This document shows positions 23,501 through 35,765 of a DNA stretch of 64,000 nt, piece after piece. Origin of the DNA: Alligator mississippiensis (lineage: Eukaryota > Chordata > Crocodylia > Alligatoridae); NCBI RefSeq assembly GCF_030867095.1, contig NC_081835.1, forward strand, positions 46,917,892 through 46,981,891, in the 5' to 3' direction. The stretch's first letter is position 1. Every line of letters starts with the position of its first letter. The translations under genes and the position numbers were made by a program. Below the pieces are notes generated by a model that saw nothing but the letters and a program-made list of their open reading frames with translations, was not told the DNA's origin and ran no database searches.

Positions 23501-25642
23501 TTGGGTTGGGGGGGCAGGGGGATAGACTGTGGCTGCAGGAGCCCAGGGAGCCTGTCCGCAGTGGAGAAGTCACCATTTTCCCTAGCCCTGCCCCTCCCCA
23601 GCTCTGGTGCTGTTTTCAGGAAGGGAGGGGGGAGACAGGAGCAGGAGCAAGCTGTGGGTTGGCAACTGGCCTGAGCTGGAGAGGGGTTTGGAGGGGCCGT
23701 GAGGCAGGGGGAGCTCCAATCCACCCATCCCGCTCCAGCTCAGGCTGGGCAAACCCCAACCCACAGCTGGCTCCCTCCCTGCAGGCAGTCCCGGGGTGGG
23801 GCGGGGCGGGGCTGGGCTGCATAAGTGCAACCCTGATCATGCTACAAATTAATCCTAGGGAGCACAAATCCCCTAAGGCGCTCCAAAATGGAGCACCTTT
23901 ATCTGATCCCTCATTTGATGAGGCTTAACTTGTCACATGATCAGTCACTTTTAAAGTGCTGTGCATGTATGCGACAGCATGGCTGTCAAGTGCTTTCAGG
24001 GGGCTGATTGTGGGACAAATGTAACTTCTGTCTGCACCCCATGTGACTCAGGTGACTTGTTGGAAGGAGGAAGGGTGAACAGATGCCACTGGGGCTTCAC
24101 CCCAGAGCTGGGCTGTGAGCAGGAAACAGCAACCAAAAAATGGAGCCTAGGCTAGAGCCACTCAGCATGGCCCTGTGTCCATAAGAAGATCAACAAGGAA
24201 GGCAAGGAGCAGGAGACTGACAGAGCAGGGCATTGGCCAGGCAAACATACAGGTTGGACAGCACCAGTGCCCCTGCCCCTGGCCTGGGTTGCGTGTTCAG
24301 GGCATGTGGGGGGAGGAACTGAAACTGGATTCCTAGATGGATCCCCCGCAGGAGGAGGAGAACCTGAGCTGTGGAAGGGAACGTCCCCCTTGACCCTGTG
24401 TCAGCTTGTTGGTTGCCAGTGCATTGTCCCCTGGATTTACTTGCACAAGAGGCTGCAGCTGCTTGGAAACAGGCCTGTGAAAGGCCGTCTCTGACCTGGT
24501 GCTGTCAGAGCTCAGGAAGTGTGTGCAGCAGGGCAGTGCCACAGAGCCCTCCCTCCTGTGGAGGCAGGACACTGCAGGGGAGGCAAGGGAGCTTGGAGGA
24601 ACATCCAAATAGGAATTTCTGAGGCCCACTGAGAAATACTGGAACAGGTTTGGGGGCCTGGAGCTAATGGGCACTCCAGATACTTTGCATCTTCCCTCCC
24701 ATCCAGAAAACCCCTTGGGGCTCCTGCATGATAATTACAAAGAAGAACAGCTGCCTTGTGACTAGATTTATTGACAGATTGAATGACTTTTCCTGGCATC
24801 CCCTGCTGTGCTGACTGGCACCCTCGCTGGAGAGGGTGGGACTGGCCAGTTGCATACCCCCTCTGGAAGGAGGCTGCAGCTGATAAAGCTCTGCCTTTCC
24901 TTGCCACCAGGGCACACTGCAGCAAGGGAGAGGAGAACGCTGTCCCAGGGGTAAAGGGGCCGCAGAGCAGGAATTGTGGCTGGCACCAAACTTTGTGGTA
25001 GCGTATCTGTTGATTCCAGGGATGGGGTGATGTGGGAGTGCTGTGGAGATATCCACACGTCTCTTCCCCCATGGAAATGCTGGCTAGAAGCATGAGATCT
25101 GGACTCTCTACTTTTGGCTGACAAGGAGACATCCCACAGAAGAGTTAATAGCTTTGTCAGGGCTGTGATTCATAGATGCACTAATTAAAGAAGACTTGAA
25201 ATTCCCTCCTGAAATGAATGAGCAAGGGCTTGGCAGAGCCAGGGCGAAAACCCAGGGACTGTGTGTCCTGGGCACTCTTTTCTTCATGAGGTGGGAAGAG
25301 ATCGTCAGGGCTGATCTTGAGGAAACAGCCAGGGCTCAGAGGTAAGGAGCTGGCAATGGGAGTATAAGGCTGGGAGTTTCCTGCTTGGGGGCTGGTGGTT
25401 GGCTGGGACGGGAGTGAGAGCGTTCATTGTCTTTTAAAGAGCCTGGTGGGTTGTGCAAGAGCAGGAAGGAGATCCAAGGCCTGCTGAAGATGCCAAGCTG
25501 GGGGTGGAAGGAAAGGAACTCCACAGCCATGGGGCTCTGGGAGCCTGCAAGTGGCTGGGTGCATGTGTCCATGTGAGACCCAGGCAGCATGCTGATTGCC
25601 CCCTCTTGCTTCCCTACAGCAGCCTTTACATATCTGCACCAT

Positions 25643-25782
25643 GCAAATGTGCCAGTGGCCTAGCAGGAAGGTGCCCTGCCTTTGCCTCTGGCATGACATT
25701 TCCTGCTGAGCAGAGAACTTGACTCTTCAGGTCAGAGATCAGGTGGGGGAAGGGGATTGATACTGAGATGTGACCAGGGACC
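25643..25782 (+). repeat. Unclassified tRNA-like repeat, copy 1
   Basis: This copy closely matches the reverse complement of 27303-27439. Shared words include 'gtggcctagcaggaaggt', 'ggcatgacatttcctgc', 'gcagagaacttgactcttca', 'gatcaggtgg', 'ggggattg' and 'gtgaccag'. 'tggcctagcagg' resembles a tRNA A box and 'aacttgactct' a decayed B box, so a tRNA-derived SINE is possible. I cannot name the family. Confidence 0.75.
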
Positions 25783-25928
25783 ATCTGGGATGTGGAGTTG
25801 GGCAGTAAAGCCTCCCCCACCCCACCCCTCTGCATGGCTTGCAGCACTTCGGTGAGCCACCTTAGTGGCTTCCTCATGTAGGGCACTGTTCAGCAATGGG
25901 TCTCCAGTATTCTCCATGGGACCATCAG

Positions 25929-26040
25929 TATAGCTACAGATGAGGAAACTGAGGCACAGAGGTGCCATGACCTGCCAGAGCTGCTCAGAGGGCTCATAGT
26001 ACAGCTGGGATATAGGGTCTTGACTCCCTGCTCCATGCTG
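25929..26040 (-). repeat. MIR-like SINE, antisense
   Basis: The plus strand has 'acagatgaggaaactgaggc', 'cacagaggtgccatgacctg' and 'gggtcttgactccctgctcc', the inverse of the MIR 'cctcagtttcctcatctgt' core and its upstream box. Confidence 0.65.
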
Positions 26041-27302
26041 TGGTTTCATTCCATCTTGCCAGTAGCTTGGCAATAAGCTTCTGGCTCTGGCACATCTGCA
26101 GAACCCAGAAGTGCTGGGGGCTGGACATCCAGAGTTTGGGAGCCAGGTGGCAATGCTACCCCTCCTGCTGCTGGTTGTGGAAGAAGGCACCTGCTTCACC
26201 CAGCTAGCTTAAAGCAGCAATCCTGTGCCCTTGCTGCTGCTAACAGCAGTGCAAGGTAGGGCTGGAAGAAGGTGGGTCCCCATTCCCCAGAGCTCCCATA
26301 GTGAGTTGGGAGCATCCAAGCTGAATTGATAACCTCAGCATTGCAGAAGGTGCCTTTCCTTCAAATTGCTGGCTCCAGGACACTGGGCTGCTTCCAGTGC
26401 GCAGCTTTTGGGAACTGGGATTCCACCTCCCTGGGAAATTCCCGACATTTCAAACCTTGCTCCCGTTCCAAATTGGAAACAGGCTGAAATCTCCTGTCAA
26501 CCAAAACTCCCAAAACACATGCAGTTTGGAACTATCAGAAGCCTTTGGTCATAAAACACAAGAGCACGAGACATCCAACAGAATTAACAGGAATTGGAAG
26601 GGGATATTCCAGCATTAAGAAGGAAGGGACAATGTGTTTTGATGTCTTTTTCCATTGAAAATTAGTTCTGACACAATTTTGGTGAAACATTTTGGTTTTG
26701 GAAAACCTACATTTTGGGGTGGAAACTGTTCCCATCATGATTTGGACCTATCCATACCCGACCACCCAAAGTGGACTGGGGCTTTGTGGGCCACAGGAAG
26801 TGGAGGGGTACTGATTTCAGGCCTACAGCATGAGACTGGGAGGTGGGGCATCTGGTACTAATTTTCTCACAGGCTTTAAGCAAATGCCACCGTATCTCCT
26901 TGCACCAGAGTGAGTTTTTTTGCAAAACTGGGCCCATGAAGCCATATCATCTGGGATGCATGGATCTTAGGTATTAATATTAACACCAAAGCTCTGAGAT
27001 CCTCAAAACAGGAGGTACAAGAGCCCAGCTTTGCACTAGTGATCAGGACACTCTTATTTTTATACATTTGAAGGAGGAGTTCTGCTCTGCAAAGTCACCC
27101 TACGAGAGTGATCCTAGGGCTCTGTGTGGAGTGTCTCCCAGGGACTCCACATCCATCTCTTGTGGCCTAAAGGCAAAATTACATGCTTCCCCCTTCTTCC
27201 TGAGAGCTGCGTAATCACCACACTGGGAGCAGAAAAGCAAGCCGGGGTCTTGTATTCCGGAGCAACATCAGCAATGAAGGCTCTTCAGACATGCTGTGCT
27301 CT

Positions 27303-27439
27303 CTGGTCACTTCTCAATGCCAATCCCCTTTTTCTCCACCTGATCCCTGATCTGAAGAGTCAAGTTCTCTGCTCCGCAGGAAATGTCATGCCGGGAGCGA
27401 AGGCAGGCCACCTTCCTGCTAGGCCACTGCGACATTTTG
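27303..27439 (-). repeat. Unclassified tRNA-like repeat, copy 2 (inverted)
   Basis: This is the inverted partner of 25643-25782, separated by about 1.5 kb. By eye the two are nearly 85-90% alike. Both lie in intron 1, so the transcript could fold into a hairpin of about 135 base pairs. Confidence 0.75.
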
Positions 27440-30400
27440 TGGTGGGTGTGCGTTAGGTGTGGGGAGTGCAGGGCCAGCCTCGGCATAGTGAAAGGAGAGG
27501 ACAGAGCACAGGTTGAGGGTGTGGGTGCTGGTCTTTGAGCCATTCTAGCTGTGCGGTGCGTGGGTGCTTGCTGGGCTTTCCTTTAGGGCTTTGCCAATGG
27601 TGGAGGGGTGAATGCTAGGGTGAGGGGAGGAGTGGGGGACATTCAGGCTTCCCTTCCCAATGCGCTGTTCCCCTTAGAGCCAGTCCCTGCTCCTGCTGAC
27701 ACTTTCTCATCTGTTGTGCCAGCAGCAGGCTTTGCTCCTTCTGCTCCCAGCCATGTTGTTAGACAAAACAGAGTCTGCTTGAGCAGATCCAGGCTCCATA
27801 CTTGTCTCCAAGTACTGCAAAGAGGGGGTGGAGGGGAAAGGTGCTGGCTTGCAGAGGGGCGATGGTGTTGGGAGGCCAGGGAGTGGCAGGTGACCATGGG
27901 TGCAGTGCTGTTTGCCTTGGCTGTGTCCCGTGGGACGTTGCTGACGTCAGCCTCAGGATGGGGGCAGCTCTGAGGGAGTGGCTCTTGGTACTGAGTCTTG
28001 GTTCTTCCCCTATCTTGGTAGCTGCGGCTGTATTTGTTGCTGAGAGGGTTTGCCCTGCAGCTCTCCTCTCCTGTGAAAGAACCCGCCTAGCTCTGCAGAT
28101 GAGCACAGTGTAGCCACATAACCCTGCCTTTCCCTTCTTGGACTCAGAGCCACACACTGTCCCCATTGACAGGCACTGACTGCACTGCTCTGCTCTATCC
28201 CATGTATGCACAGCCCCAGGACCAGGTGTGGGGCCCACTCATGGAGGGCTCCTAGTACTTCTCATCACCACATCACCAGGTGAACATGACTGGAAGGGGC
28301 ATGCCCAGGTTTTAAAGCACTAGATATGGGGCCTGAACTATAGCTCCAGATATAGCAACTGCCTGGGATGGCTCAGGAGTAGAACAACCTGCATCTGTGC
28401 TGGGGATTGGACTTGCTGACTCCTGAGCCAACCCTAGGATCCTATGAGCCAAGAGTGGGGAGACTGGATCTGTATTGGGTTGGGCTGAAGGCTGGATGGC
28501 ATCTGTTGTGACAGGGCATCCAGACCAAGGCCTGGGTGCTAGGAGAGACAAACCCCCTTAGTGCAGCACTGTTGCCCACATACCAGACTGGGGTCTTAGA
28601 TTAGATGTTCTGTTGTATCTCCCCTTATGTCCTGATGGTCTGCAGACCTGAGCAGCCAGATGTGTTGACTGGATGCAGTTTGGAAGACAGGGAAATTATG
28701 CTCTGCGCTTTTGTGTGACACCCCTTGAGTGACACCTGATGCACAGAGTCCTAGATCCCATCTGGCTCAGATGTGGATAGGAGTCAGTCTGAGGTAACCA
28801 TGAGGGATGGATCCTTTTACTGCAGGTCCTGATAGGGGGGTTGTGTGCCGATAGTTACAGTACCAGGAAAAAAAAACCAAAAACGTTGCTCTGCTTCTTG
28901 AGAGTTGGAGGGAATTATTGGCTTTCTGCAAGCTTGGGGGAATAGCAGATAGAGAGCAGCCCCTATCCCTTTGACTCCACCTTCTCCTGCCCTTCTTCCG
29001 TATCTTTCTCATGCTGGAGAAGGAGGAATGTCCAGCTGTATTAATGCAAATAGAAAAGCTCCCAGACTGCTGAGGAATTTGCCAGGGGAAAATTTTCTGA
29101 CACAATAAAGCATGAGTGGCCTTGCCAATGTTATTCTGAGATGGGAAAATATTATTGCTGTTTAAGAATAGAAAAAATGCCCTGGCGTCTGCCCCAGGGC
29201 TGGCGTGACCAGGAGCCTTTCCGAGCCTGGAGGACTGGGGTCTGATGAGGGTTGACATGGGGAAGTAGTTGCTTAGGTTGGAGTGGGCAACAGCAGTGAG
29301 AGTTGTGTGCATGGATGACCATTAGGGTGCCAGGCTTGCAAATGACTTTAGGATCCTGCATGGGATGAATCCTGGTGGGGTTGGCATTGATATCAGGGGG
29401 CTCTGGGTGCGCTAAGGGAGAGGAGCTTAGAGCTGCTTGTGCTCCACCCGACACAGTGGTGGGACACTGGATCCGGAGGCCAGGGCAAGTGGTAGAACAT
29501 GCTGATCTCCAAGTAGTAATGAGGCTTCATGGCCCAGGGGTTGCAGGGATGCTCTGGCCCTGCTGAGGACAGTCTGTGTCTCAGTGGCACAGGAAAAGTT
29601 GAGCCTGTTGCATAGCCAAGGTGTGAATTCAGTGCTGTTTCCCCTGGTCCACAGACTGGCATTTCAGACTGCCAGCTGAGCAGTGCCCTGCATGAGAGCA
29701 CACAGCCTGCTGCTCTGCCCACAGGGCATCCCCAGGGAAGTCAGATTTGCCAATGTCTGTCTACACTCTAGGCCCCCTGCCCTGTCCTGCATCCATATGC
29801 ATCTCATTGTTTTTCACCACGGAGTTTCTCCAGGTTGCTCCCAGCTGGAGGCTGGGAGGAGCCAGGGCAGCTCTGGCTGCTCTTTGAAGATCTGCCAGCA
29901 GCAGGAGGAAAGGAAATCCTGTATCTCTGAGGAAATTGCAGAACTACGAGTAGGACCGTCCAGGCTAGGAACCTGCTGCTTGTTCTCCCTGCCCCTGCCA
30001 GCAGGCTGTGCCATGCCAGGAGGGTAGCAAAGTCCTTTGGTCTGCTGGAGGGTAGGTTTGCAGCCCTCAGTCATTCAGCAGCTGGCTTGGGAGGGAGGCT
30101 GCTGCAGCTGGCTGGCCACACTCTCTGCAGCCTGTGTGACCAGGGGCTGTCCATGGGGAGGGAGGGGTTGCAGTTCCCTTCCCCAGGCAGACGGGTCCTT
30201 GCACAGAGAGGCCTAGAGCTTGCCTGTCCCACTGCTCTGTAGGAAAATCCTTGAAGGTTGTAGTTGCCAGGGGGTCTGGGAGCAGCTTTGGCTGACCGCC
30301 CCAGCCTGAGCAGGAGTGTCCCGGGAGAAGGGCCATGTGCACTTTGAGAGGGAGGTGAAGACCCAAGGACTCCAGCAGTTGGCATGAGGTGGGCAGATGG

Positions 30401-31204
30401 CAGGGCCCTGCATTGGGCAGTCCCAGGGTGTCGCATCTCCTGTGCAGCTCCTGCCCGTCAGAGCTTGTACTCCAAATTGGGAGAGGAAGGAGATGCACAG
30501 TTTTGAGTGGTACCTGCCCCTCGTGTGATGTCATGGGCATGGCTGAGGACCCATGCCCGCCTTGCTGTAATGAAAATAACTGCTGGTCCCAGACAGTGGA
30601 GAGGCTGCAGAGGTGGGTGTGTGGGGGAGAGGGAACTAAGGATTTCCCACCTCCAGACAGGCAAAGCTGAGATCAGCTCCCAGGATGTAGCAGGTGGGTT
30701 CAGGGATCCCAGATTCCCCAGTACAGCTGTCCTCAAAATAACATGCTGTCCCAAGAGGCTGCAGAAGCTGGGTCTGAGTTGTAGTGTTGTCAAAAAGTTG
30801 GGTTTTTGTTGTACCCAAAGAGGGCAGCTATATGGCTCAAATGAAAACTCAGACCTCCCAAGCCTTGTGGACTGAGCCTCTCTCTCCAGCACTATTTTCC
30901 TATCCTCCCGCTTGTATACATTCCCTGAAATGCATGAGAAAAAACGGGGACTGCAGCGGCCTTAGTGCCTGGTGGAGCAGCAGCATTAAGTCCCCCAGTC
31001 CTCTTCCTCACTCTTACCTCTTCCTCTACCAGGGCTCATGTCAAGGAGACTAGGGTTGAGGCTTGCACAGCAGGAGCAGCTGTGAGGAGGCTAGGCCAGG
31101 CTGGGGACAGTCATTGCCTTCTGCAGGATCCCTAAACCTGTCTCAGCACCTCAGGGTTCAGAGCCTGTAACCCCAGTAGCTTTCTATCCCTGCTGGCAGG
31201 GAGT

Positions 31205-31700
31205 TGCATGGACTCCCAGGCCCTGCTGACATGTGCTGGATGGTACGTGTGCAAGTGCATTGGTGTTTCCCTCTTGCAGTTACTTTGGTTTCTTTTAGAA
31301 GTGCCTTTGTATCTGGGGACTGCCTGCATCTGTGCGTTAGTAGGGGGCTGTGCATGTGGGCATGCTTTTGTGGGGGCTGTTGGTGCTTGTGCCTATGAAT
31401 TGGCTGCATACTCCAGGAGCTGGGCCTGTATGCCAGCCTCGGCTTCTTGCAGGCTAGGGTGGTGGTGCATGCCTATGTGCCAGCGTGCAGATCTGTTTTA
31501 GTAGGGATGCACTTGTGCATCTGTGTGACTGAGCGTTAGAGTTTGCATGCATTGCTGTGGATGGGGTGGTATAGCTATGGTGTGTGGGTACAGCTTTCTG
31601 CATCAATATGCATGCATCCGGGCACTGCTGGGCACATGCTGCTGTGTGGATGTATGCATTGGTGTGGCCTTTGTATGGGCTCTGTATTTAGGCAGGTCTG
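31205..31700 (+). repeat. Degenerate TG/TGCA-rich tract
   Basis: The words 'tgtgc', 'tgcatg', 'gtgtg' and 'gcatctgtg' recur irregularly over about 500 bases. This looks like an old, decayed (TG)n-type microsatellite or minisatellite, on the transcribed sense strand of intron 1. Confidence 0.5.
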
Positions 31701-34700
31701 TGCATTGGGTTTGTAGCTCAGAAATGGATGCTGCCTCCCTTGCACCTCCATGTCCAAGCTCTAACTGCCCTCTTTTTGGCTCCCGATGTAGTACAGAGAG
31801 GTGAGTCAGAGCACACAGGTGTAGGGAGGATGCACGGCTCTGCTGTGCCTTTTCTCTCTGCCACAGACTCGGCTGTTTCCTGCCATTCTTGTCCCTGTGA
31901 CATGGCCTCATCCAGCCAAACAGGGAGCCTCGTTCAGCGAGTGACAGATAAGCGTAGCATGTTAGAACAGCTTCCTGGCCATAGCTAGACCCTCATCCTA
32001 ACTTACTGCCCAGTCCTTGGGGAACATATGCTCCAGTGGCCATTGGGAGAGGGCAAGATCCGGCGCTGGTTTGGGGAGCTGAGAGCTGTTACCAGCCGCA
32101 CGGAAACTCCACCTGGAACTAGAATTCTTTCCCTCCTGGCCAAGTTGTCACGGGTGAAATGTGCTGAGAGCTGAGGCTGGGCCGCTGCTCCGTGGGGTGC
32201 CTCACCTGGAACTAGACTTGGCTGCTTCGTTTTGCTGGCATGGGTCCCCAGAGTCTTCCTAGAGCCTTAAGCAAATATAATAAACTTGCTACACAAATAG
32301 GGGCAGTGTGCCCAGAACATATCCCCAAGGCAGAGGGGAGCCCAGGCCATTCAGCCACTATCTGCCATGTATGATATGGCCAGCCTGTGGCTAAGAGGGG
32401 TACTAAGGCCTGGAGTGTTGCACACAAGTGCACAGAGTACAGCTTTCTGTACTCCTTCACCCTTTCTCCCCACTTGTGCTTTTTCTTCTTTGCCTGCAGC
32501 CTTGTTCAGTTTATGCTAAAAGCTGCTACCTGCAGCCTGTGCTAGAGCATGTTGGCCTGTGACCCCTTATGTGTGTATGCCTCAGAAGGGGTTGCAATGC
32601 CCAGGACATGGCATTTAGGGGAACTGTGCTGGTCTGCAGCATTTCCCCATGGCGGGGATGGGAAGCCACAAGTATGCCTCTTACCTGGGTTGACTGATTC
32701 TCCTACCCCATCCACAATGTGGTCCAACCATTCTAGCAAATTACACTGCAGCCCCTCTTGGTGCTATGAAGTAGGTGGCTCATGGCACCAAGAGCTCTCT
32801 GGTCCAAACCAGTAGCAGTGTGAGAAGCCCTGTGCTTTGACAATCAAAAACGGCTTTCATGAAAGCAGCTGTGCTTTGTGGACAGGTTGGATCATCAAGG
32901 ACAAGCGAGAGCTAACCAGTTCAGCATCAATGAACAGTCTCTTTTCTTGGTGACCAGACACTCTTCAGTTTTCTCCTCCCTCTGGGAACAGCCCCTCTCC
33001 CTCTCACCATAATTATTGCCCCCCCACCCCCACCTCTCCTGCTGACGGGATGTTGGTTGTGGTCCCTGGCTGGGTTATAAATGGCTTTCAGTGACTCCAG
33101 TCTCTCTCTGAGTCAGGTGACTGGCCTCGTTGGAGCTGAGCCGGCTTCTCCTGAGAAATAATTACACAGCCCAGTGCAAATAAGCAAAGAGTCAACTGGA
33201 AATAAATGACACAGCTAAAGAAAATAAGCCGGGGGGACTCTGGGCTCTGAAAATAAACCTCTTCAAAGGGAAAGGAGTAGATGACAAGGGGTGAGTGGGG
33301 GGGCACTGGGGCTGAAGGGGGCAGGCTGCAGGAGAGGGAGCAGGAGGGGAGCTGGGGGTGCTTCTAATGTTGGGCATACGCTGCTCTGGAGGTCTGCACT
33401 GGGGTTCAGCCTGTCCTGCCTGCCTGTGCCATGGCCTGGGGGGAACATGACACATGGTGACCCTGAGGTATTCCCTGGACCCTCCCCTGGGCTCTAACCC
33501 AACATCCATGTCCTGTCTTGTACTTGGATGGGGACATAGGACATTAACTTTCCCCACCCCTTGGGCACTGACAGATACTGAGCCACCACCATGATCTGTT
33601 CTGGATGGGTAAGGCCCTGTGGTGTTGCTCTCACGCCCCTTGCTAAGGCCCTGGGTAGAGTCTGTCCCAGTGAGTACTGATGGGATATGGCAATGGCCTC
33701 AAGCTGCTAGCTCCTGCCTTCCCTATAGACTTTCAGCCTGTCGCGTTGCCATGTGCCCTGTGACACTCTAATCGTGAGCAGGGAGAAGGCTGCGGAAAAG
33801 CCATGTGCTTTCTGGGCCCTGGCAATAGAGCATGAAATAGCTGCTCTTTTATTGGAATTAAAATGTGGAGGCTCTAAAAGCCATTCCAGATGGGCAGGGG
33901 GCTGCTCTCCTGTTGGGGGGGGAAACAATGCAGAGATTTGGGGAGTAGGGAATGTAAGTAGGAAGGATTTGATTAGGCTGAGAACTGGAGGAGACCAGGA
34001 AAGGCTCTTTATTTTGGAGGATCCCTGAGGTCCCTTCCAACCCACTCCCTCTGACAATTCCCCCTCTTCCCCTTGCAGGTCAGGAGGAACAAATAGGCAA
34101 GTGGCATGGCCAGCATGGAGGAGGCCAGACTCAGGAGTGTAGCCACCTGGGCCTTGTACATGCTCCTAATGGAGTCCCAAAGGGCCATGCACTGATGGCT
34201 AACCCACCAGCCTAGGCAAAGTCCCCATGGATCCATCTGACTGGCATTAGCTGCCTTTGGGACAGTATAAATTCCCAGTGCTGTATTTCAGCTCCACTTG
34301 CCTGGCTTCTCAAGGTATGTGGGACTGGTCACAAGATCCTCAGAACCATAGGAGCAGAGGCCCCTGTGTCTGGTGTACTGGTGCCATCAATACAGCTGGA
34401 CTTTGCAGGTGTTGCCTTGCCAGGGCACTACAGAAAGCAAGGCTGGGTCTTCTTGGCACCCCTCCTGCTGCCATTATGGCAATGAGAGAGTCCCATTTCC
34501 AGTTCTGGGAATTCCAAGATTAAGCAAGGGGGCCTCCATGTATTTGTGGCCTGCTTGAGAGAGAGAGGTCATCTTGCTCAAATATCTGTGCTGCTGAGGT
34601 CAGGGCATGGAGGTCAAGGCTCTGGTCCTCCCCTCTCCCCAGGTTATACTGCACCAGCAGGGGGATGGTACCCTGGTGTGATCCAGGGGCAGCTGATGGC

Positions 34701-35651
34701 TCCTTTGCCTCTCTGCAACTAGTGACAGGGGGTGGGGAGGCCGTTTTTTCCAATCGCAGCGCAAGCACCGTTCCACCTACTTGGCTATGGAGCCACATCA
34801 GGGATGTGTTGATTTATGTCCAGGGCTCACACCTGCCCACTGAAACTGGGCGTTTTACAGCTCCTCTGACAGTGCTGTTATGCTCTGGATGGGTTTGAAG
34901 TCACGTGCCATTATGAACTGCCCTTTTAAACACCTTGGATCATTGCGCAATATTTTCCCCTTTCCCCCCAAAATACCCAGAGGTCCCCCTGCTTGCATGC
35001 TCCACTGATGGGCTGCAAAATATCCTCTAAAAATAGCACAAGGTGCTTTTGACTTGCAAGGACTCACAAGAGCATCTGAAAGCCATAAAACTGTCCTAAT
35101 TTAAAATGGAGCAAGTTCAATCTCTCCAAGCTTGGTTATAAATTGCCTTTCATGGTGTACCCCAGCTAATGTTCTCCACCATTGTGTGGTGCCCACAATT
35201 GTGTCATAAACCTTCTGACAACAAGGATAGTAATGGAAAGATTGTGTCAGCAACATAAGCAGCCTTCCTTCCTACTATTGATACCAACCTGGTTTTCCTT
35301 GCTTCATTCCCGTAAATCTGAGGGAGTACAGTCCACACCACATGCTATATTAGGCTCCGGGGTGACCTTTTTAGCTCTGAGTATGGGCAGAAAAGCCAGG
35401 CAGTGGGTTTGTGTACTAAGCCAGCCACTTGTGATGAGTGGAAATATGTGTGGGCATTATCCAACATGCATGAGTATTTCTGTATTACACAAATAGCCAA
35501 GTAAGGTCAGGACTAGAATGGCACATGTAATTTCCAGTGGAAAACTGTGGGCAGCTCCTCTCAGATGCATCCAAAGAACTCAGCTTTGACTGTATGTGTT
35601 GCAGTGAAAAAGTCTGTGTTTCCTTACTTTACAGAGAGGCACATACTTATG

Positions 35652-35765
35652 AGTCAGCCACCTAGGTTCAGTTAGCAGGTCAGCTACTGACTTTCTGGGT
35701 GACTGCAGGCAAATCACTTAATGCTCTATGCCTCAGTTTCCCCATCTTAATGATGGGTGCAGAAG
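35652..35765 (+). repeat. MIR-like SINE
   Basis: 'cagctactgactttctgggt', 'gactgcaggcaaatcactta' and 'atgcctcagtttccccatct' followed by 'taatgatggg' match the MIR core and tail in order. Confidence 0.7.

Noticed and set aside
34005..34048. Possible CR1 tail ('gaggtcccttccaaccca')
   Set aside because: The match is under 30 bases with no recognisable tail repeat, so it is too short to call.
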